Source: Motiliproteus coralliicola
GTDB taxonomy: Bacteria > Pseudomonadota > Gammaproteobacteria > Pseudomonadales > Balneatricaceae
Assembly: GCF_003345655.1 (NCBI RefSeq)
Contig: NZ_QQOH01000001.1
Coordinates: 1,479,452-1,543,451 of the forward strand
Length of the DNA stretch: 64,000 bases
Reading direction: 5' to 3'
Each line of letters starts with the position of its first letter. Within the stretch, counting starts at the first letter, position 1. The notes under the pieces are model-generated. The model was not told the DNA's origin and ran no database searches. It was given only the letters and a program-made list of their open reading frames with translations. Positions 25,561 to 35,456 of the stretch are shown here, piece after piece. The position numbers and the translations under genes are program-made.

Positions 25561-25803
25561 CCTGTCTCTCCTGGCCCTCGGGCCTGTCATGGCAAAGCTT
25601 GGTATTCAGAGGGACGTGGCCTTGGTTCGGCGCTCCCCTCATCGAGGTCGTGGAGCTATTGAACCGCAACGGCGGATGCCAAGATGGGAGCCGGGACGGA
25701 CAAACCATGGAGAAAAAATGGAGCGCTGATGCGCCCTTAGATGCTCATAAGCAGGAAGACAAACCAGCAGCAAGCTATTAAGAGGTCAAGATCGGCGCCG
25801 CAA

Positions 25804-25832
25804 CGAAAAACGCCGTGCTAGGCACGGCGTTT
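25804..25832 (-). terminator. Rho-independent terminator
   Basis: AAACGCCGTGC/GCACGGCGTTT, an 11-bp perfect stem with a 3-nt loop, followed on the minus strand by TTTTTC. It lies about 30 bp after the stop of the 128-aa gene and isolates it from pdsO. Confidence 0.92.
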
Positions 25833-25859
25833 GATCAACACAGGTGTTGCTGGAAGGGT

Positions 25860-26246
25860 TTACTGGTAAACCCGGTCCTCGAACAGGTTCAGCGGGTTTT
25901 CAAGCTGGTCATCACCTTTGAAGAAGGGTGTTTTATCTTGAAGCATCAACCCCTTGGCGCTGAACCAACGCTCAATCTCCTCCATCGCATCTTCCGACTG
26001 CGCCCTTTGCATATAGGCGCTGACGATGCGGTAGAAATAAACCCCAAACATCGCGGCGGCCGCACCAAGGAAGAAATCCGAAGACATGGAGAACAGCAGC
26101 GCCAGTACGGCGATCATCCAGACGCGGCTGGCTTTGGCCTGCTTAAGCTCCTGATTAGCGCTATTGCCCTGGTCGTAGTGCTCTTCGAAACGGCGGTAAT
26201 GCTGCTGGAAGTCACTCTTGAGATTGGCAGCAAGATGGCTTTGCAT
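25860..26246 (-). CDS. Small membrane protein of unknown function
   Basis: 128 aa. A charged N-terminal helix (residues 1-40, LKSDFQQHYRRFEEHYDQGNSANQELKQAKASR) precedes two close hydrophobic segments (WMIAVLALLFSMSSDFFLGAAAAMFGVYFYRIV, about 43-76) likely forming a hairpin in the inner membrane, then a soluble acidic tail. I do not recognise the family. The gene is alone, between pepN and the pds genes, and ends at a strong terminator. Confidence 0.7.
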   Translation of the reverse strand: MQSHLAANLKSDFQQHYRRFEEHYDQGNSANQELKQAKASRVWMIAVLALLFSMSSDFFLGAAAAMFGVYFYRIVSAYMQRAQSEDAMEEIERWFSAKGLMLQDKTPFFKGDDQLENPLNLFEDRVYQ

Positions 26247-26548
26247 AATTTAACTATCCCCTAACACTTATAACTATTCTTATCCGGCCCACCTGCAGGC
26301 GACCGGTTCTGGTCACACGGAGCTGTTCAGCTGTTGCTGGGGCAGCCCTGCCCCGGGCTGGCGCCATTAAAAACAGCACCATCCGCTTGATCTGATTTCC
26401 GACTGGGTCAGTATAGTTTGTCAGAGCGACGTTGCCCTTAGCTATTGGCTATAGGGATAAGTACGACGCTCGGTTTCCAGTTTAATTCCAACGACTTTAT
26501 CGGTATCAAACAGGTTCCCGAAATGATCGTGACGCGGTTTCACCGACG
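26247..26548. other. Intergenic region between pepN and the small membrane protein gene
   Basis: About 300 bp without a gene. It contains a short GC-rich hairpin GGGGCAG-CC-CTGCCCC at about 26339-26354 and should include the promoter for the small membrane protein gene on the minus strand. Confidence 0.4.
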
Positions 26549-29179
26549 TCAGGCCAGGCTCTTACTGACAATTTCGTAGCTGTCCTTGGACAGCTCTCCG
26601 GCCATGATCCTCTCCAGCTGGGCGCGCATCAGCGCCTGACGGCGACTGTCGTAACGTTTCCAGCGTGTCAGCGGAGTCAGTAACCTTGAAGCAATCTGCG
26701 GATTCAATTTATCCAGCGCGATCACCTGATCCGCCAGGAACCGGTAACCTTCTCCATCGGCCCGATGGAACTGCACGGCATTCTGACCACAGAAGGCGCC
26801 GATGAGTGCCCGAACCCGATTTGGGTTGGTCAAATCAAACAGCGGTTGGGCCATCAACGCCTTAACCTGGGTCAAACTATCGTCCCGCGGCGAAGTTGCC
26901 TGGACACTGAGCCACTGGTTGACCACCAGCGGATCCTGCTGCCACTGCTGATAAAACTCTGACAGCGCCTGCTGCCGTTCGGACTCAAAGCCCGAGTGGG
27001 CGATCAACGACAACGCGGCTAGCTGATCGGTCATATTGTCGGCACTGGCAAACTGATGTTGGGCCAGCACTAGAATACGCGGCTGTTCCAACGTCATCAG
27101 GTAGGACAAGGCCGCATTCTGCAGGCTGCGACGGGCAATTGCGTCGGCGTTGAGTTGGTAGTCCCCTTCGCTACGATTGTGACGGTAGGCATCCATCAGC
27201 AACCCTTGCAGCGCCTGGGCCAACTCCCGCTTGACGAACTCGCGCACCAGATGGATCGCTTCCGGGTCGATCACCTCAGCCAGCTCCGCCAGATAGGCTT
27301 CGCTGGGGAGAAGCAACAGTTTGGCCACCATCGCCGGGTCCAGACTACGATCGGACAGCACCTTGGTGTAGGCCTCGACCAACGAGCGATCCAGCACCAA
27401 TTCACGGCCTTGCTGGTAATCGGAGATCAGCCCCTGCATCAGGTCAACCGCCAGTCGCTGCCCCGCATCCCAACGGTTAAAACCGTCGGAGTCATGGGCC
27501 ATCAGGAACACCAGTTGTTCGGCACTGTAGGGGTAGCGCAGTTTGACCGGCGCCGAGAAACCGCGCAGCAGCGACGGCAGAGGCTGACTGTCGATCCCTT
27601 CGAAGACAAACTCCTGCTCGGCCTCGGTCAGGTGCAAGATCTTTGTGGTCTGGCCGTCCCCCAGATCCAGGTCGTTGCCCTGCTCGTCCAGCAGTCCCAC
27701 CGCCAGCGGGATGTGGAAGGGTTGCTTAGAGTCACTTTCAGGCGTGGCCGGACAGTGTTGGCGAACCTTGAGCCGATATCGACGCTGCTCGGCATCGTAG
27801 TCATCGCTGACCTCCACCACCGGGGTACCAGCCTGGGAATACCAGCGTCGGAACTGCCCCAGATCGATACCGGAGGCATCCTCCATCGCCTGGATGAAGT
27901 CATCGGTGGTGACCGCCTGGCCGTCATGGCGCTCGAAATACAGATCCGATCCCTTCCGGAACTGCTCTGCGCCCAGCAGGGTATGAATCATCCGCACCAC
28001 CTCGGCGCCCTTCTCGTAGACCGTCAGGGTGTAGAAATTGGAGATCTCGATATAGCTGGCAGGCCGTACCGGGTGCGCCATCGGGCCGGCATCCTCGGCA
28101 AACTGGGCGGTGCGAAGCAGTGACACATCTTCGATCCGCTTTACCGTGCGCGACCCCATGTCGGCGGAGAACTCGGCATCGCGGAAGACCGTGAAGCCCT
28201 CCTTCAGGCTGAGCTGGAACCAGTCGCGGCAGGTGACCCGGTTACCGGACCAGTTATGGAAGTATTCGTGCCCGACGATCCCTTCGATCCGCTGGAATCC
28301 GGCATCGGTGGTGGTGGCTGGATTGGCCAGTACGCAGGAGGAGTTGAAGATGTTCAGCCCCTTATTCTCCATCGCCCCCATATTGAAATGGTCGACGGCG
28401 ACGATCATAAAGATATCCAGGTCGTACTCGCGGCCATAGACCTGTTCGTCCCAGGCCATGGATCGCTTCAGCGACGCTAACGCATGGTCGCACTTGTCTA
28501 GATTCTGCGGTTCCACGAACAGCCGCAACGCCACCTCCCGGCCGCTCTGGGTGGTAAAGCTGTCGTCGACCTGCTCCAACTTGCCGGCCACCAGCGCAAA
28601 CAGATAGGCCGGTTTCTTGAACGGATCGTCCCAACGACACCAGTGCCGACCATCCTCCTGCTCGCCCTGCTCCACCGGGTTGCCGTTGGAAAGCAGCACC
28701 GGGTAGTCCTGGCGATTGGCAACGATGGTGGTGGTAAACACCGACATCACATCGGGACGATCGAGGTAGAAGGTGATTTTGCGGAAGCCCTCAGCCTCAC
28801 ACTGGGTACAGAACATGCCGTTGGACTTGTACAGACCTTCCAGCGAGGTGTTCTCCTGCGGCTTGATCAGGGTGACACACTCGAGCACAAAGTTGTCCGG
28901 CAGTTGCGCAATGGTCAGGGACTCGTCATCACGCTGGTAATCGCTTACGGACAGGTCCTTGCCATCCAGTTGCAAGCGACGCAGCACCAGCGACGTATCG
29001 CCATGCAGTTGCAACGCCGCATCACCTTCGTCACTGTCCGGGTTACGGCGCATGCTGAGGCGGGATTTGACCAGCGTGGCCTTTTCACCGAGCTCAAAAT
29101 GCAGTTCGGTTCGATCGATCAGAAACGGCGGGACTCGATAATCTTTTAGATGGATGGCTCTGGGATTGTCCTTGCTCAT
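26549..29179 (-). CDS. pepN: Aminopeptidase N
   Basis: 876-aa cytosolic M1 zinc metallopeptidase, the usual length for bacterial PepN. The exopeptidase motif GAMEN is in DHFNMGAMENKGLNIF near residue 265; the zinc site HEXXH-18X-E is in VGHEYFHNWSGNRVTCRDWFQLSLKEGF near 305-330; the catalytic Tyr lies in the YTLTVYEKGAEVVRM block. It removes N-terminal residues from peptides during intracellular protein turnover. It is transcribed with no overlap to its neighbours; the 89-bp gap to the DUF2797 gene does not show a terminator. Confidence 0.98.
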   Translation of the reverse strand: MSKDNPRAIHLKDYRVPPFLIDRTELHFELGEKATLVKSRLSMRRNPDSDEGDAALQLHGDTSLVLRRLQLDGKDLSVSDYQRDDESLTIAQLPDNFVLECVTLIKPQENTSLEGLYKSNGMFCTQCEAEGFRKITFYLDRPDVMSVFTTTIVANRQDYPVLLSNGNPVEQGEQEDGRHWCRWDDPFKKPAYLFALVAGKLEQVDDSFTTQSGREVALRLFVEPQNLDKCDHALASLKRSMAWDEQVYGREYDLDIFMIVAVDHFNMGAMENKGLNIFNSSCVLANPATTTDAGFQRIEGIVGHEYFHNWSGNRVTCRDWFQLSLKEGFTVFRDAEFSADMGSRTVKRIEDVSLLRTAQFAEDAGPMAHPVRPASYIEISNFYTLTVYEKGAEVVRMIHTLLGAEQFRKGSDLYFERHDGQAVTTDDFIQAMEDASGIDLGQFRRWYSQAGTPVVEVSDDYDAEQRRYRLKVRQHCPATPESDSKQPFHIPLAVGLLDEQGNDLDLGDGQTTKILHLTEAEQEFVFEGIDSQPLPSLLRGFSAPVKLRYPYSAEQLVFLMAHDSDGFNRWDAGQRLAVDLMQGLISDYQQGRELVLDRSLVEAYTKVLSDRSLDPAMVAKLLLLPSEAYLAELAEVIDPEAIHLVREFVKRELAQALQGLLMDAYRHNRSEGDYQLNADAIARRSLQNAALSYLMTLEQPRILVLAQHQFASADNMTDQLAALSLIAHSGFESERQQALSEFYQQWQQDPLVVNQWLSVQATSPRDDSLTQVKALMAQPLFDLTNPNRVRALIGAFCGQNAVQFHRADGEGYRFLADQVIALDKLNPQIASRLLTPLTRWKRYDSRRQALMRAQLERIMAGELSKDSYEIVSKSLA

Positions 29180-29267
29180 GCGCTCTTAACTCGGCTCTGG
29201 AAAATGGTAGCGGGCATCAAGGGGCCGGGATCCGGCCCTCCCTAAACAGATATAGTGTAGGTATAGC

Positions 29268-30131
29268 TCAGGCGTAGAAGTCGACCTGATAGGCGCCAAA
29301 CTTACGAATATTGATCACCCCGGTATCGAGGATCAGATACTGGCCTTTTATCCCCTGAAGTACGCCTTCGACCACGGCTTGCTTGTCAAAGTTCAGCGAA
29401 CTGACCTTGCTCGGATACTGACTGACCGGATAGCACAGCTCGATCGGTTCAGCCTCCGTCAGCGGTATGACCGCCGCCTCGCCATACTGCTGCTGCAACT
29501 CGGCAATCCCCTCGGCACAGACGCTGAACAGCCGCTCTCGCTCGGCTACCAAGTCCAGGTTCTCGACCTGCCCCTTGAGCATCGCCCGCCAGTTGGTGCG
29601 GTCGGCCACGTGATTCTTGTAGAGGATCTCCACCAGCCCGGATCGGTAACGGCTGTCGACCCGGTAGATCGGCAATGCCTGGATCGCGCCCTGGTCGATC
29701 CAGCGGGTCGGCACCTGGCTGGCGCGGGTGATCCCGACCTTCAAGCCTGAGGAGTTGGCCAGGTAGACCACATGCTCGGTCATGCAGTTTCGCTGTCCCC
29801 AATCGGCATCGCGGCAGGTACCGGCGTCGAAGTGGCACTTCTCCGGACTGACGATACAGCTATCGCACTGGGGTAGCTTTTTGAAACAGGGATAACAGTA
29901 ACCCTGATTGAAACTCTTGCGTGTGGCCCGGCCGCAATGCTGGCAGTGGATCTCACCGTGGTAGACCAACCGGATCGGTCTGCCAATCAATGGATTCAAC
30001 GCAAATTCCTGCTGATCCAGCGGCAACCAGTAGTGACAGGGAGACTGAGAGTCGGCTCCCAGTGCGGTTCGCATCTTAGCCAGATGGCCACTGCCCTGCA
30101 GCGACAGTTCGGTGGGAAACAACTCCATCAT
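29268..30131 (-). CDS. DUF2797 domain protein
   Basis: 287 aa. It has a cluster of zinc-binding-type cysteines, CQHCGRATRKSFNQGYCYPCFKKLPQCDSC and later CHFDAGTCRDADWGQRNC, followed by the family block VYLANSSGLKVGITRASQVPTRWIDQGA, which resembles a GIY-YIG-like strand pattern (VYLA...KVGIT...R). The role of the family is not established; zinc binding is inferred from the cysteines. Its ATG overlaps the stop of yeaC by one base, so the two are co-translated. Confidence 0.88.
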   Translation of the reverse strand: MMELFPTELSLQGSGHLAKMRTALGADSQSPCHYWLPLDQQEFALNPLIGRPIRLVYHGEIHCQHCGRATRKSFNQGYCYPCFKKLPQCDSCIVSPEKCHFDAGTCRDADWGQRNCMTEHVVYLANSSGLKVGITRASQVPTRWIDQGAIQALPIYRVDSRYRSGLVEILYKNHVADRTNWRAMLKGQVENLDLVAERERLFSVCAEGIAELQQQYGEAAVIPLTEAEPIELCYPVSQYPSKVSSLNFDKQAVVEGVLQGIKGQYLILDTGVINIRKFGAYQVDFYA

Positions 30132-30394
30132 CAGTTCTGCAGAATCTTGACGATTTCCTCGGTACTCTGGCTGGGGCTATGATTCGAGCCGTCGGACTTC
30201 TTGCGGGAAATGTAGCCCACCCGCTCCTCCTCCGGCACATGTTGTTCGTCGTAAGCGATCACCGCCTGCATGCAGGCCTCTCGCTCCTCATCCGTCAGGC
30301 GCCGACCGTCGGCCCACTTACCCAGCTCAACCGCGGTCTTCATGGTGGCATGGATTTCGGGGGTCATCGATTGCAACAGTTCTTCAAAGGTCAT
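30131..30394 (-). CDS. yeaC: YeaC family protein (DUF1315)
   Basis: 87 aa, with the family sequence MTFEELLQSMTPEIHATMKT...ELGKWADGRRLT followed by EREACMQAVIAYDEQHVPEEERVGYI and a basic, Ser-rich tail. It is a small cytosolic protein of unknown function that is conserved in gammaproteobacteria. It is the first gene of an operon with the DUF2797 gene, and pepN may follow in the same transcript. Confidence 0.9.
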   Translation of the reverse strand: MTFEELLQSMTPEIHATMKTAVELGKWADGRRLTDEEREACMQAVIAYDEQHVPEEERVGYISRKKSDGSNHSPSQSTEEIVKILQN

Positions 30395-30573
30395 AGCAGC
30401 TACCTGTGATCAGTTAACGGATTGGAAACGGGCTGCCGATCATACCATATTCACCCATCGTCGCTGCCACGATGACGCCGTCATTAACCCCATCTATACT
30501 CTGCACGCGGCGCTGAAGACTGCGACGCCGATTGATCCAGCAGTCCCTGTTTTACCCATCCATTGGAGCCCCC

Positions 30574-30891
30574 ATGAACGACAACGATCGTATCCAGCTT
30601 GAAGCCGCCGCGTTCCGCGGCCTGGTCGCCCACCTGCAAGAGCGCAAAGATGTCCAGAATATCGACCTGATGAACCTGGCCGGTTTCTGTCGCAACTGCC
30701 TGTCAAAATGGCTGCTGGCCGCCGCCGAAGAGCGAGGCGTGGAGCTGAGCAAGGACGAGGCACTGGAGCAGGTATATGGTATGAGCTATGCCGACTGGAA
30801 GGCCAACCATCAGGCCCCGGCCAGCCAGGAGCAACTGCAGCAGTTCGAAAGCACCAAACCGCTGCACGCCAAAATCAGCGGTCACCGCTAA
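30574..30891 (+). CDS. DUF1244 family protein
   Basis: 105 aa from ATG 30574, which has GGAG six bases upstream; an in-frame ATG at 30532 lacks such a site. LEAAAFRGLVAHLQERKDVQNIDLMNLAGFCRNCLSKWLLAAAEERG and YGMSYADWKANHQ are the hallmark of DUF1244, with paired cysteines in FCRNCLSKW. Small helical cytosolic protein of unknown function. It is transcribed divergently from yeaC and converges on the M48 peptidase gene. Confidence 0.9.
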   Translation: MNDNDRIQLEAAAFRGLVAHLQERKDVQNIDLMNLAGFCRNCLSKWLLAAAEERGVELSKDEALEQVYGMSYADWKANHQAPASQEQLQQFESTKPLHAKISGHR

Positions 30892-30924
30892 CTCAGGCAG
30901 CAACCGCTCTGCTCAACCCATGCG

Positions 30925-31968
30925 CTATTGAAAAGCTTCGACCCGTTCGTTGATGTGCGGATGGGTCTGAAGGTACTGCTGCAAACCCTGTCCGTCGCCC
31001 TCTTCCCGCCCCCCCTGCTTGGCCAACCGTTTCATCAGATCGGCAAAGCGGTACGGTGGAATCTGGTGGCGTTGGAGATAGTCCAACGCAAACTGATCCG
31101 ACTCGCGCTCGTGTTCTCGGGAATAGGCCAGTTCGGCGAACAGAATCGGCACCCCCAACACCAGATCGGCGGTACCGCTGACATCGCCGGTAATCATCGC
31201 CAACACAAACAGAAACATCGAGTTCTGGATAATCCTCCTCAGGCCATGCCGGTGAGCCACATGGCCGATCTCATGGGCCAGAATCGCAACCAGTTCATCG
31301 TCATGCTCCGACAGATTCACCAGCCCGTCGGTGAAAATGATCGTACCATCGGGCAGCGCGAAAGCGTTGGCACCGATCGCCTCACTGTGACGGAAGATCA
31401 CCTTGAGCCCCAGGTCGGCATACTCCGTCAGCGCCGGCTCGAAGTGTGTCAGCAACTGCTGCTGCCGTTGATCGTCCAGCTGACTCGGCTCCAACCAGAC
31501 CTTCTCGAACACCGCCAGGGTTTGCTCAGAGGCCTGATTCAATAACGATTGCGGCAGGGCTTTGGCCAGCTGCTGAGAAAGATAGGGCACCCCGTAATTG
31601 ACCGTGCCCCACACACTGGCCACCACCAGCACCAGGGTCAGGGCGACAAAGCGCCAGTTCGCCTCCAGTCGATGGACCATCCCCTGGGCCAGGCCCGGAC
31701 GAAACCGGGCCACCCATTGATCCACCCCATCGTTTGCCAGGGTTTCGACCCGCTGTCCACCGGGAAGATCCAGATAGCGCGGGCTGTTGGCCAGCCGGCT
31801 ACTGATCCTGACTTCTGACTGCTCCAACCGAATCAGTACCCGAGCACTCTGCTGCTCGCCGATCACCACCTGCCCATCGGCGTAGAGCGCTAATTGGATT
31901 CGGGTACGGGTGGAGCCGTTACCGTCAAAGTAATCCCCATCAAGCCGCAGCAGTGGGTCGGAAGTCAC
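30925..31968 (-). CDS. M48 family metallopeptidase
   Basis: 347 aa. An N-terminal soluble part of about 90 residues, one membrane helix (FVALTLVLVVASVWGTVNYGV, about 107-127), then an M48 zinc peptidase domain with HEXXH as LVAILAHEIGHVAHRHG and the third ligand Glu in SREHERESDQFALDYLQ. It probably works in the periplasm in envelope protein quality control. Its start codon overlaps the end of the DUF898 gene by 4 nt (ATGA), so the two are translated together. Confidence 0.92.
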   Translation of the reverse strand: MTSDPLLRLDGDYFDGNGSTRTRIQLALYADGQVVIGEQQSARVLIRLEQSEVRISSRLANSPRYLDLPGGQRVETLANDGVDQWVARFRPGLAQGMVHRLEANWRFVALTLVLVVASVWGTVNYGVPYLSQQLAKALPQSLLNQASEQTLAVFEKVWLEPSQLDDQRQQQLLTHFEPALTEYADLGLKVIFRHSEAIGANAFALPDGTIIFTDGLVNLSEHDDELVAILAHEIGHVAHRHGLRRIIQNSMFLFVLAMITGDVSGTADLVLGVPILFAELAYSREHERESDQFALDYLQRHQIPPYRFADLMKRLAKQGGREEGDGQGLQQYLQTHPHINERVEAFQ

Positions 31969-33443
31969 ACGCCAAACTCCACATCGAACACTTCACCCAA
32001 CTCCTCACCCAGGGCCGAGATCTCCTGCTCCTGGGCAGCGACAAAGTGATCGAGATCCTGCTCAGCCCAGAGCTCCAGATGCTCGGCCTTGTAGTAGGCC
32101 AGTCGTACCAGCGCCCAAGGCAGGTAGAGCCCGAGGGTGCATAGGGTCAGCACACCGTTGATCAGGGTCAGACGGAAGAACGAGCCATCCTGCCAGCTGC
32201 TGGAGAAACTCACCCCGGCATCGGCAATCTCGGTTTGGTTGAACAGCAGGTTGTTGGTGCGGACCGCGACAAAGACGTACAGATAGAAATAGGCCACCGC
32301 GATCACGAATGGCGGTAACCCGGGTAGCACAACGGTAAGTCCGAACATCAGTGCAACGCCAACCAGAATGATCAACATCGCCTTGGCATAGATCAGATAA
32401 AACGCCTTGCCACAGGGTTTAAGAGTAAAGCGACTGGTTCCGAAGCGGGTATTGTTGATAACAAACTGCATCTGCTTGTACAGCGCTAACGGCATCAGCA
32501 ATCCGAAGGTAAGAAAACCGACCAGCGGCCACAAAATAAAGGCCTTGGCAGCATCCAGCACCGATCCGTCAAACCCAAAGCGAATATTCCGCCAGGCGGT
32601 CATGCGCCGACTGAAACGTAACGATCGCACCACAATCCAGGGCAAGACGATCACAAACAGCAGGGCCATCGCCGCACCGATCATCGGATTAAACTCCGAA
32701 GCCAGCGAATAGATCACAAACACCGCTACCGCAATCAGCCGCCCCTTCAGAATCGTCAACGGTTTGGCCAGATAGGCGAAACGGCTCCCGGCCAGCTCGG
32801 TATGCCCGTGAAAATACTGTGCATTCCTGACCTTGGCCCAGGCACTGTAGATTCCCAACGTGGCTATCGTCAGCAGCAGGTTGACGATCCAGATGCGAAA
32901 ATACTCACGGCCTTGACCGTGAAAACTGAGTGGGTACGGGGTTCCGTTAACGTGTTGCGTAGCCGTGGACTGGGCGTTATCCGAATCGCGATAAAAAGGA
33001 TCGTACCCGTCATCATCGGCGGCAGAGGCGTTACCCAAGCCACTATCAACGACCGCAGCCTGGGGCGCTGATGTCGGCTCCGAGCCCGGAGCATCAGCTT
33101 GATTATCAGGCGTTGGCTGCACCGTTGCCTGCTCTGGTCCGGTGCCTGCGATCGAAGCCGTTGCTGCGCTGTGGTTCAGCTCCCGGCCAGTCCCATCATC
33201 GACTACCGGGGCCTGTCGACGTCGAAAAGCCACCACACCGATCTGGGCAAGACGAGCCAGGTAGCGGTTGACGCCATCCTCATCGAGGTTTTTCTTGATC
33301 ACCCGATTGCCCTGGCCAAATAGCCGCTCGGCAACCCTGTCATCGATGGAAAATAGCTGGGCAAAATCGCGCTGAACCTGCGCTGGATCGAAGCCATCAA
33401 CCACATCACCGCTGATGACCACACTGTAACTTGAGTCGGACAT
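31965..33443 (-). CDS. DUF898 (YjgN-like) membrane protein with N-terminal regulatory-type domain
   Basis: 492 aa. Residues 1-78 form a soluble module (YSVVISGDVVDGFDPAQVQRDF...NRVIKKNLDEDGVNRYLARLAQIGVVAF) often found at the start of gammaproteobacterial membrane proteins. An Ala/Asp/Pro-rich linker follows to about residue 165, then the DUF898 domain with about eight helices and repeated signature YSLWAKVRxxxYFxxHTxLxGxxF-like sequence (LGIYSAWAKVRNAQYFHGHTELAGSRFAYLA). YjgN-type proteins are inner membrane proteins of unknown function. Coupling to an M48 protease gene by a 4-nt overlap suggests a joint envelope role. Confidence 0.88.
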   Translation of the reverse strand: MSDSSYSVVISGDVVDGFDPAQVQRDFAQLFSIDDRVAERLFGQGNRVIKKNLDEDGVNRYLARLAQIGVVAFRRRQAPVVDDGTGRELNHSAATASIAGTGPEQATVQPTPDNQADAPGSEPTSAPQAAVVDSGLGNASAADDDGYDPFYRDSDNAQSTATQHVNGTPYPLSFHGQGREYFRIWIVNLLLTIATLGIYSAWAKVRNAQYFHGHTELAGSRFAYLAKPLTILKGRLIAVAVFVIYSLASEFNPMIGAAMALLFVIVLPWIVVRSLRFSRRMTAWRNIRFGFDGSVLDAAKAFILWPLVGFLTFGLLMPLALYKQMQFVINNTRFGTSRFTLKPCGKAFYLIYAKAMLIILVGVALMFGLTVVLPGLPPFVIAVAYFYLYVFVAVRTNNLLFNQTEIADAGVSFSSSWQDGSFFRLTLINGVLTLCTLGLYLPWALVRLAYYKAEHLELWAEQDLDHFVAAQEQEISALGEELGEVFDVEFGV

Positions 33444-33528
33444 ATCCTGTTCCTTGTTGTTCTAATCCATGAACTTCGGATCGATTATGCCTTAAGCACG
33501 CTTGAGCACAACAGTACTGGCAGTATCA

Positions 33529-35334
33529 TCACTCCTGCCGGTAGGGGTAACTCAACCATTGATCCGTACCGGCATCAAAGGCGTCGCTAGTCGATGGCAG
33601 TCGCGAAACCGCTCGGGACAGCGGCGACTGGGTATCACGCATCAACCGTCGGAGCACCTTGCCTACCTGGCTCTTGGGCAGTTCCGTGCGAAACTCAACC
33701 TGTGACGGCACCTTGTAGCCGCTGAGGCGTTCACGGCAATACCCGCGAATCTGCTGAACACTCAACAGCGGGTTACTGGCGACCACAAACAACTTCACCT
33801 GCTCTCCGCTGACCGGATCGGGTATGCCGATCACGACACAGTCTTCAACGTCCGGGTGCGCACGCACCACCATCTCCACTTCGTTGGGATACACGCTGAA
33901 GCCGGACACATTGATCATGTCTTTCTTGCGATCGATCACCGTCAGGTAGCCCTGAGAATCCAGCCTGACAATATCCCCGGTGTGAAGCCAGCCTTGGGGG
34001 TCCAGTACCGCCTCGGTTTCGTCGGGCTGCTGCCAGTAGCCCCGCATCACTTGTGGGCCCCGTACGCAAAGCTCACCACAACCGCTGACCGGAACGTCCA
34101 TACCCTCTTCATCGACCAGCCGAATCTCGGTCCCGAGTATCGGTACCCCGATACTGCCCATTTTGATCGCATTGGGTGGGTTCACGCTGACGATCGGCGA
34201 GGTCTCGGTCAAACCGTAACCTTCGAGTAACTTGGCACCGGTCAGGTTCTGCCACTGCTCGGCCACGTCTGGATTTAGCGGCATCCCCCCGGACAGTGTC
34301 CACTTCAGATCGGGCCAGCTGAGCTTATCGAAGCCCGGTTCACGGATCAGTTCGGCAAACAGGGTATTGAGACCGATAAACAGGGTCGGCCGACAACGGC
34401 GCAGCTGGCGGACAAAATCTCCCAGATCCCGCGGATTGGTGATCAACACCACTTCGGCACCGATCTCGATCATCAGCAGGCAGCTGACGGTCAGCGAGTA
34501 GATATGGTAGAGCGGCAATGGTGCGATCAGCACTTCGTGACCGGGCTCGGTCTCCTGGTCAAGCAGGCTGCGTACCTGAATCAGGTTGGCGAGCAGGTTG
34601 CGATGACTGAGGCAGGCACCCTTCGGCCGGCCCGTGGTGCCGCCGGTATACTGCAACAGCGCCAGATCATCTAACTGCCGCGGCGGTGCGTTATAGGGCT
34701 GTCGGCTACCCCGGTGCATCGCCTCAACATAATCGATCGCGTCGGGCAATTGGTACTCCGGCACCATCTTCTTCAGATAGCGTACCGACACATTGACCAG
34801 CGCTCGCTTCCAAGTCGGCAGCGCATCCCCCAGCTCGGTCACGATCAGGCAGTCGATATCGGTCTGATCAAGGATCCCCTCGAGCTTGTCGGCCGCATTG
34901 GCCAGCACCACCAAACCACGAGCACCGGAATCACGCAGTTGATGCGCCAGCTCAACCGGACAGTTCAGCGGATTGAGGTTGACCACCACCAAGCCGGCAC
35001 GCAGCGCGCCAAGTAACACCACCGGATACTGCATCAGGTTCGGTAATTCGATGGCGAAGCGGTCACCCGGCTCGAGTGAGGTACAGTTCTGCAGGTACGC
35101 AGCGAAGTCACGGGCCTGCTGATCCAGCTGACGGTAAGTAATCGTGGTGCCCAGATTGCTGAACGCCGGGCGGTCGGGAAAGCGTCGGCTGCTACGTTCG
35201 AGCAGGTCGACCAGGCTGTTCATCCCCTGAAAATCGAGTTCATCGCGAGCCGCACCGAAATCTCCGACTCGCTGCTGGCCAGGTAGTTCGCGCTCTTCGC
35301 GCTGGTCCTTGCGTTGCTTAGCCTGCACATCCAC
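33529..35334 (-). CDS. AMP-forming long-chain acyl-CoA ligase, FadD-like
   Basis: About 600 aa. ANL superfamily motifs are present: P-loop-like LLQYTGGTTGRPKGACLSHRN, the YGLTETSPIVSVNP motif, GWLHTGDIVRLDSQGYLTVIDRKKDMINVSGFSVYPNEVE, and the C-terminal lysine in LPKSQVGKVLRRLMR. It should activate fatty acids to acyl-CoA via acyl-AMP in the cytosol or at the inner membrane. The annotated start is GTG 35334; GTG 35328 with GGAG before it is an alternative, and the first 37 residues are charged and unlike FadD. An intergenic element upstream could bind a fatty-acid regulator, but no palindrome was recognised. Confidence 0.9.
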   Translation of the reverse strand: MDVQAKQRKDQREERELPGQQRVGDFGAARDELDFQGMNSLVDLLERSSRRFPDRPAFSNLGTTITYRQLDQQARDFAAYLQNCTSLEPGDRFAIELPNLMQYPVVLLGALRAGLVVVNLNPLNCPVELAHQLRDSGARGLVVLANAADKLEGILDQTDIDCLIVTELGDALPTWKRALVNVSVRYLKKMVPEYQLPDAIDYVEAMHRGSRQPYNAPPRQLDDLALLQYTGGTTGRPKGACLSHRNLLANLIQVRSLLDQETEPGHEVLIAPLPLYHIYSLTVSCLLMIEIGAEVVLITNPRDLGDFVRQLRRCRPTLFIGLNTLFAELIREPGFDKLSWPDLKWTLSGGMPLNPDVAEQWQNLTGAKLLEGYGLTETSPIVSVNPPNAIKMGSIGVPILGTEIRLVDEEGMDVPVSGCGELCVRGPQVMRGYWQQPDETEAVLDPQGWLHTGDIVRLDSQGYLTVIDRKKDMINVSGFSVYPNEVEMVVRAHPDVEDCVVIGIPDPVSGEQVKLFVVASNPLLSVQQIRGYCRERLSGYKVPSQVEFRTELPKSQVGKVLRRLMRDTQSPLSRAVSRLPSTSDAFDAGTDQWLSYPYRQE

Positions 35335-35456
35335 TCCATCAAACTATAGTCGCATAGTTATACTAAGGTTGTACTCGCGATCTATACGCAGGTCAAGCGT
35401 TACTGAAGCAACGACAAGCGATGGAATTTGAAGCTGTTTTTTTGGTAATGCTAGTC

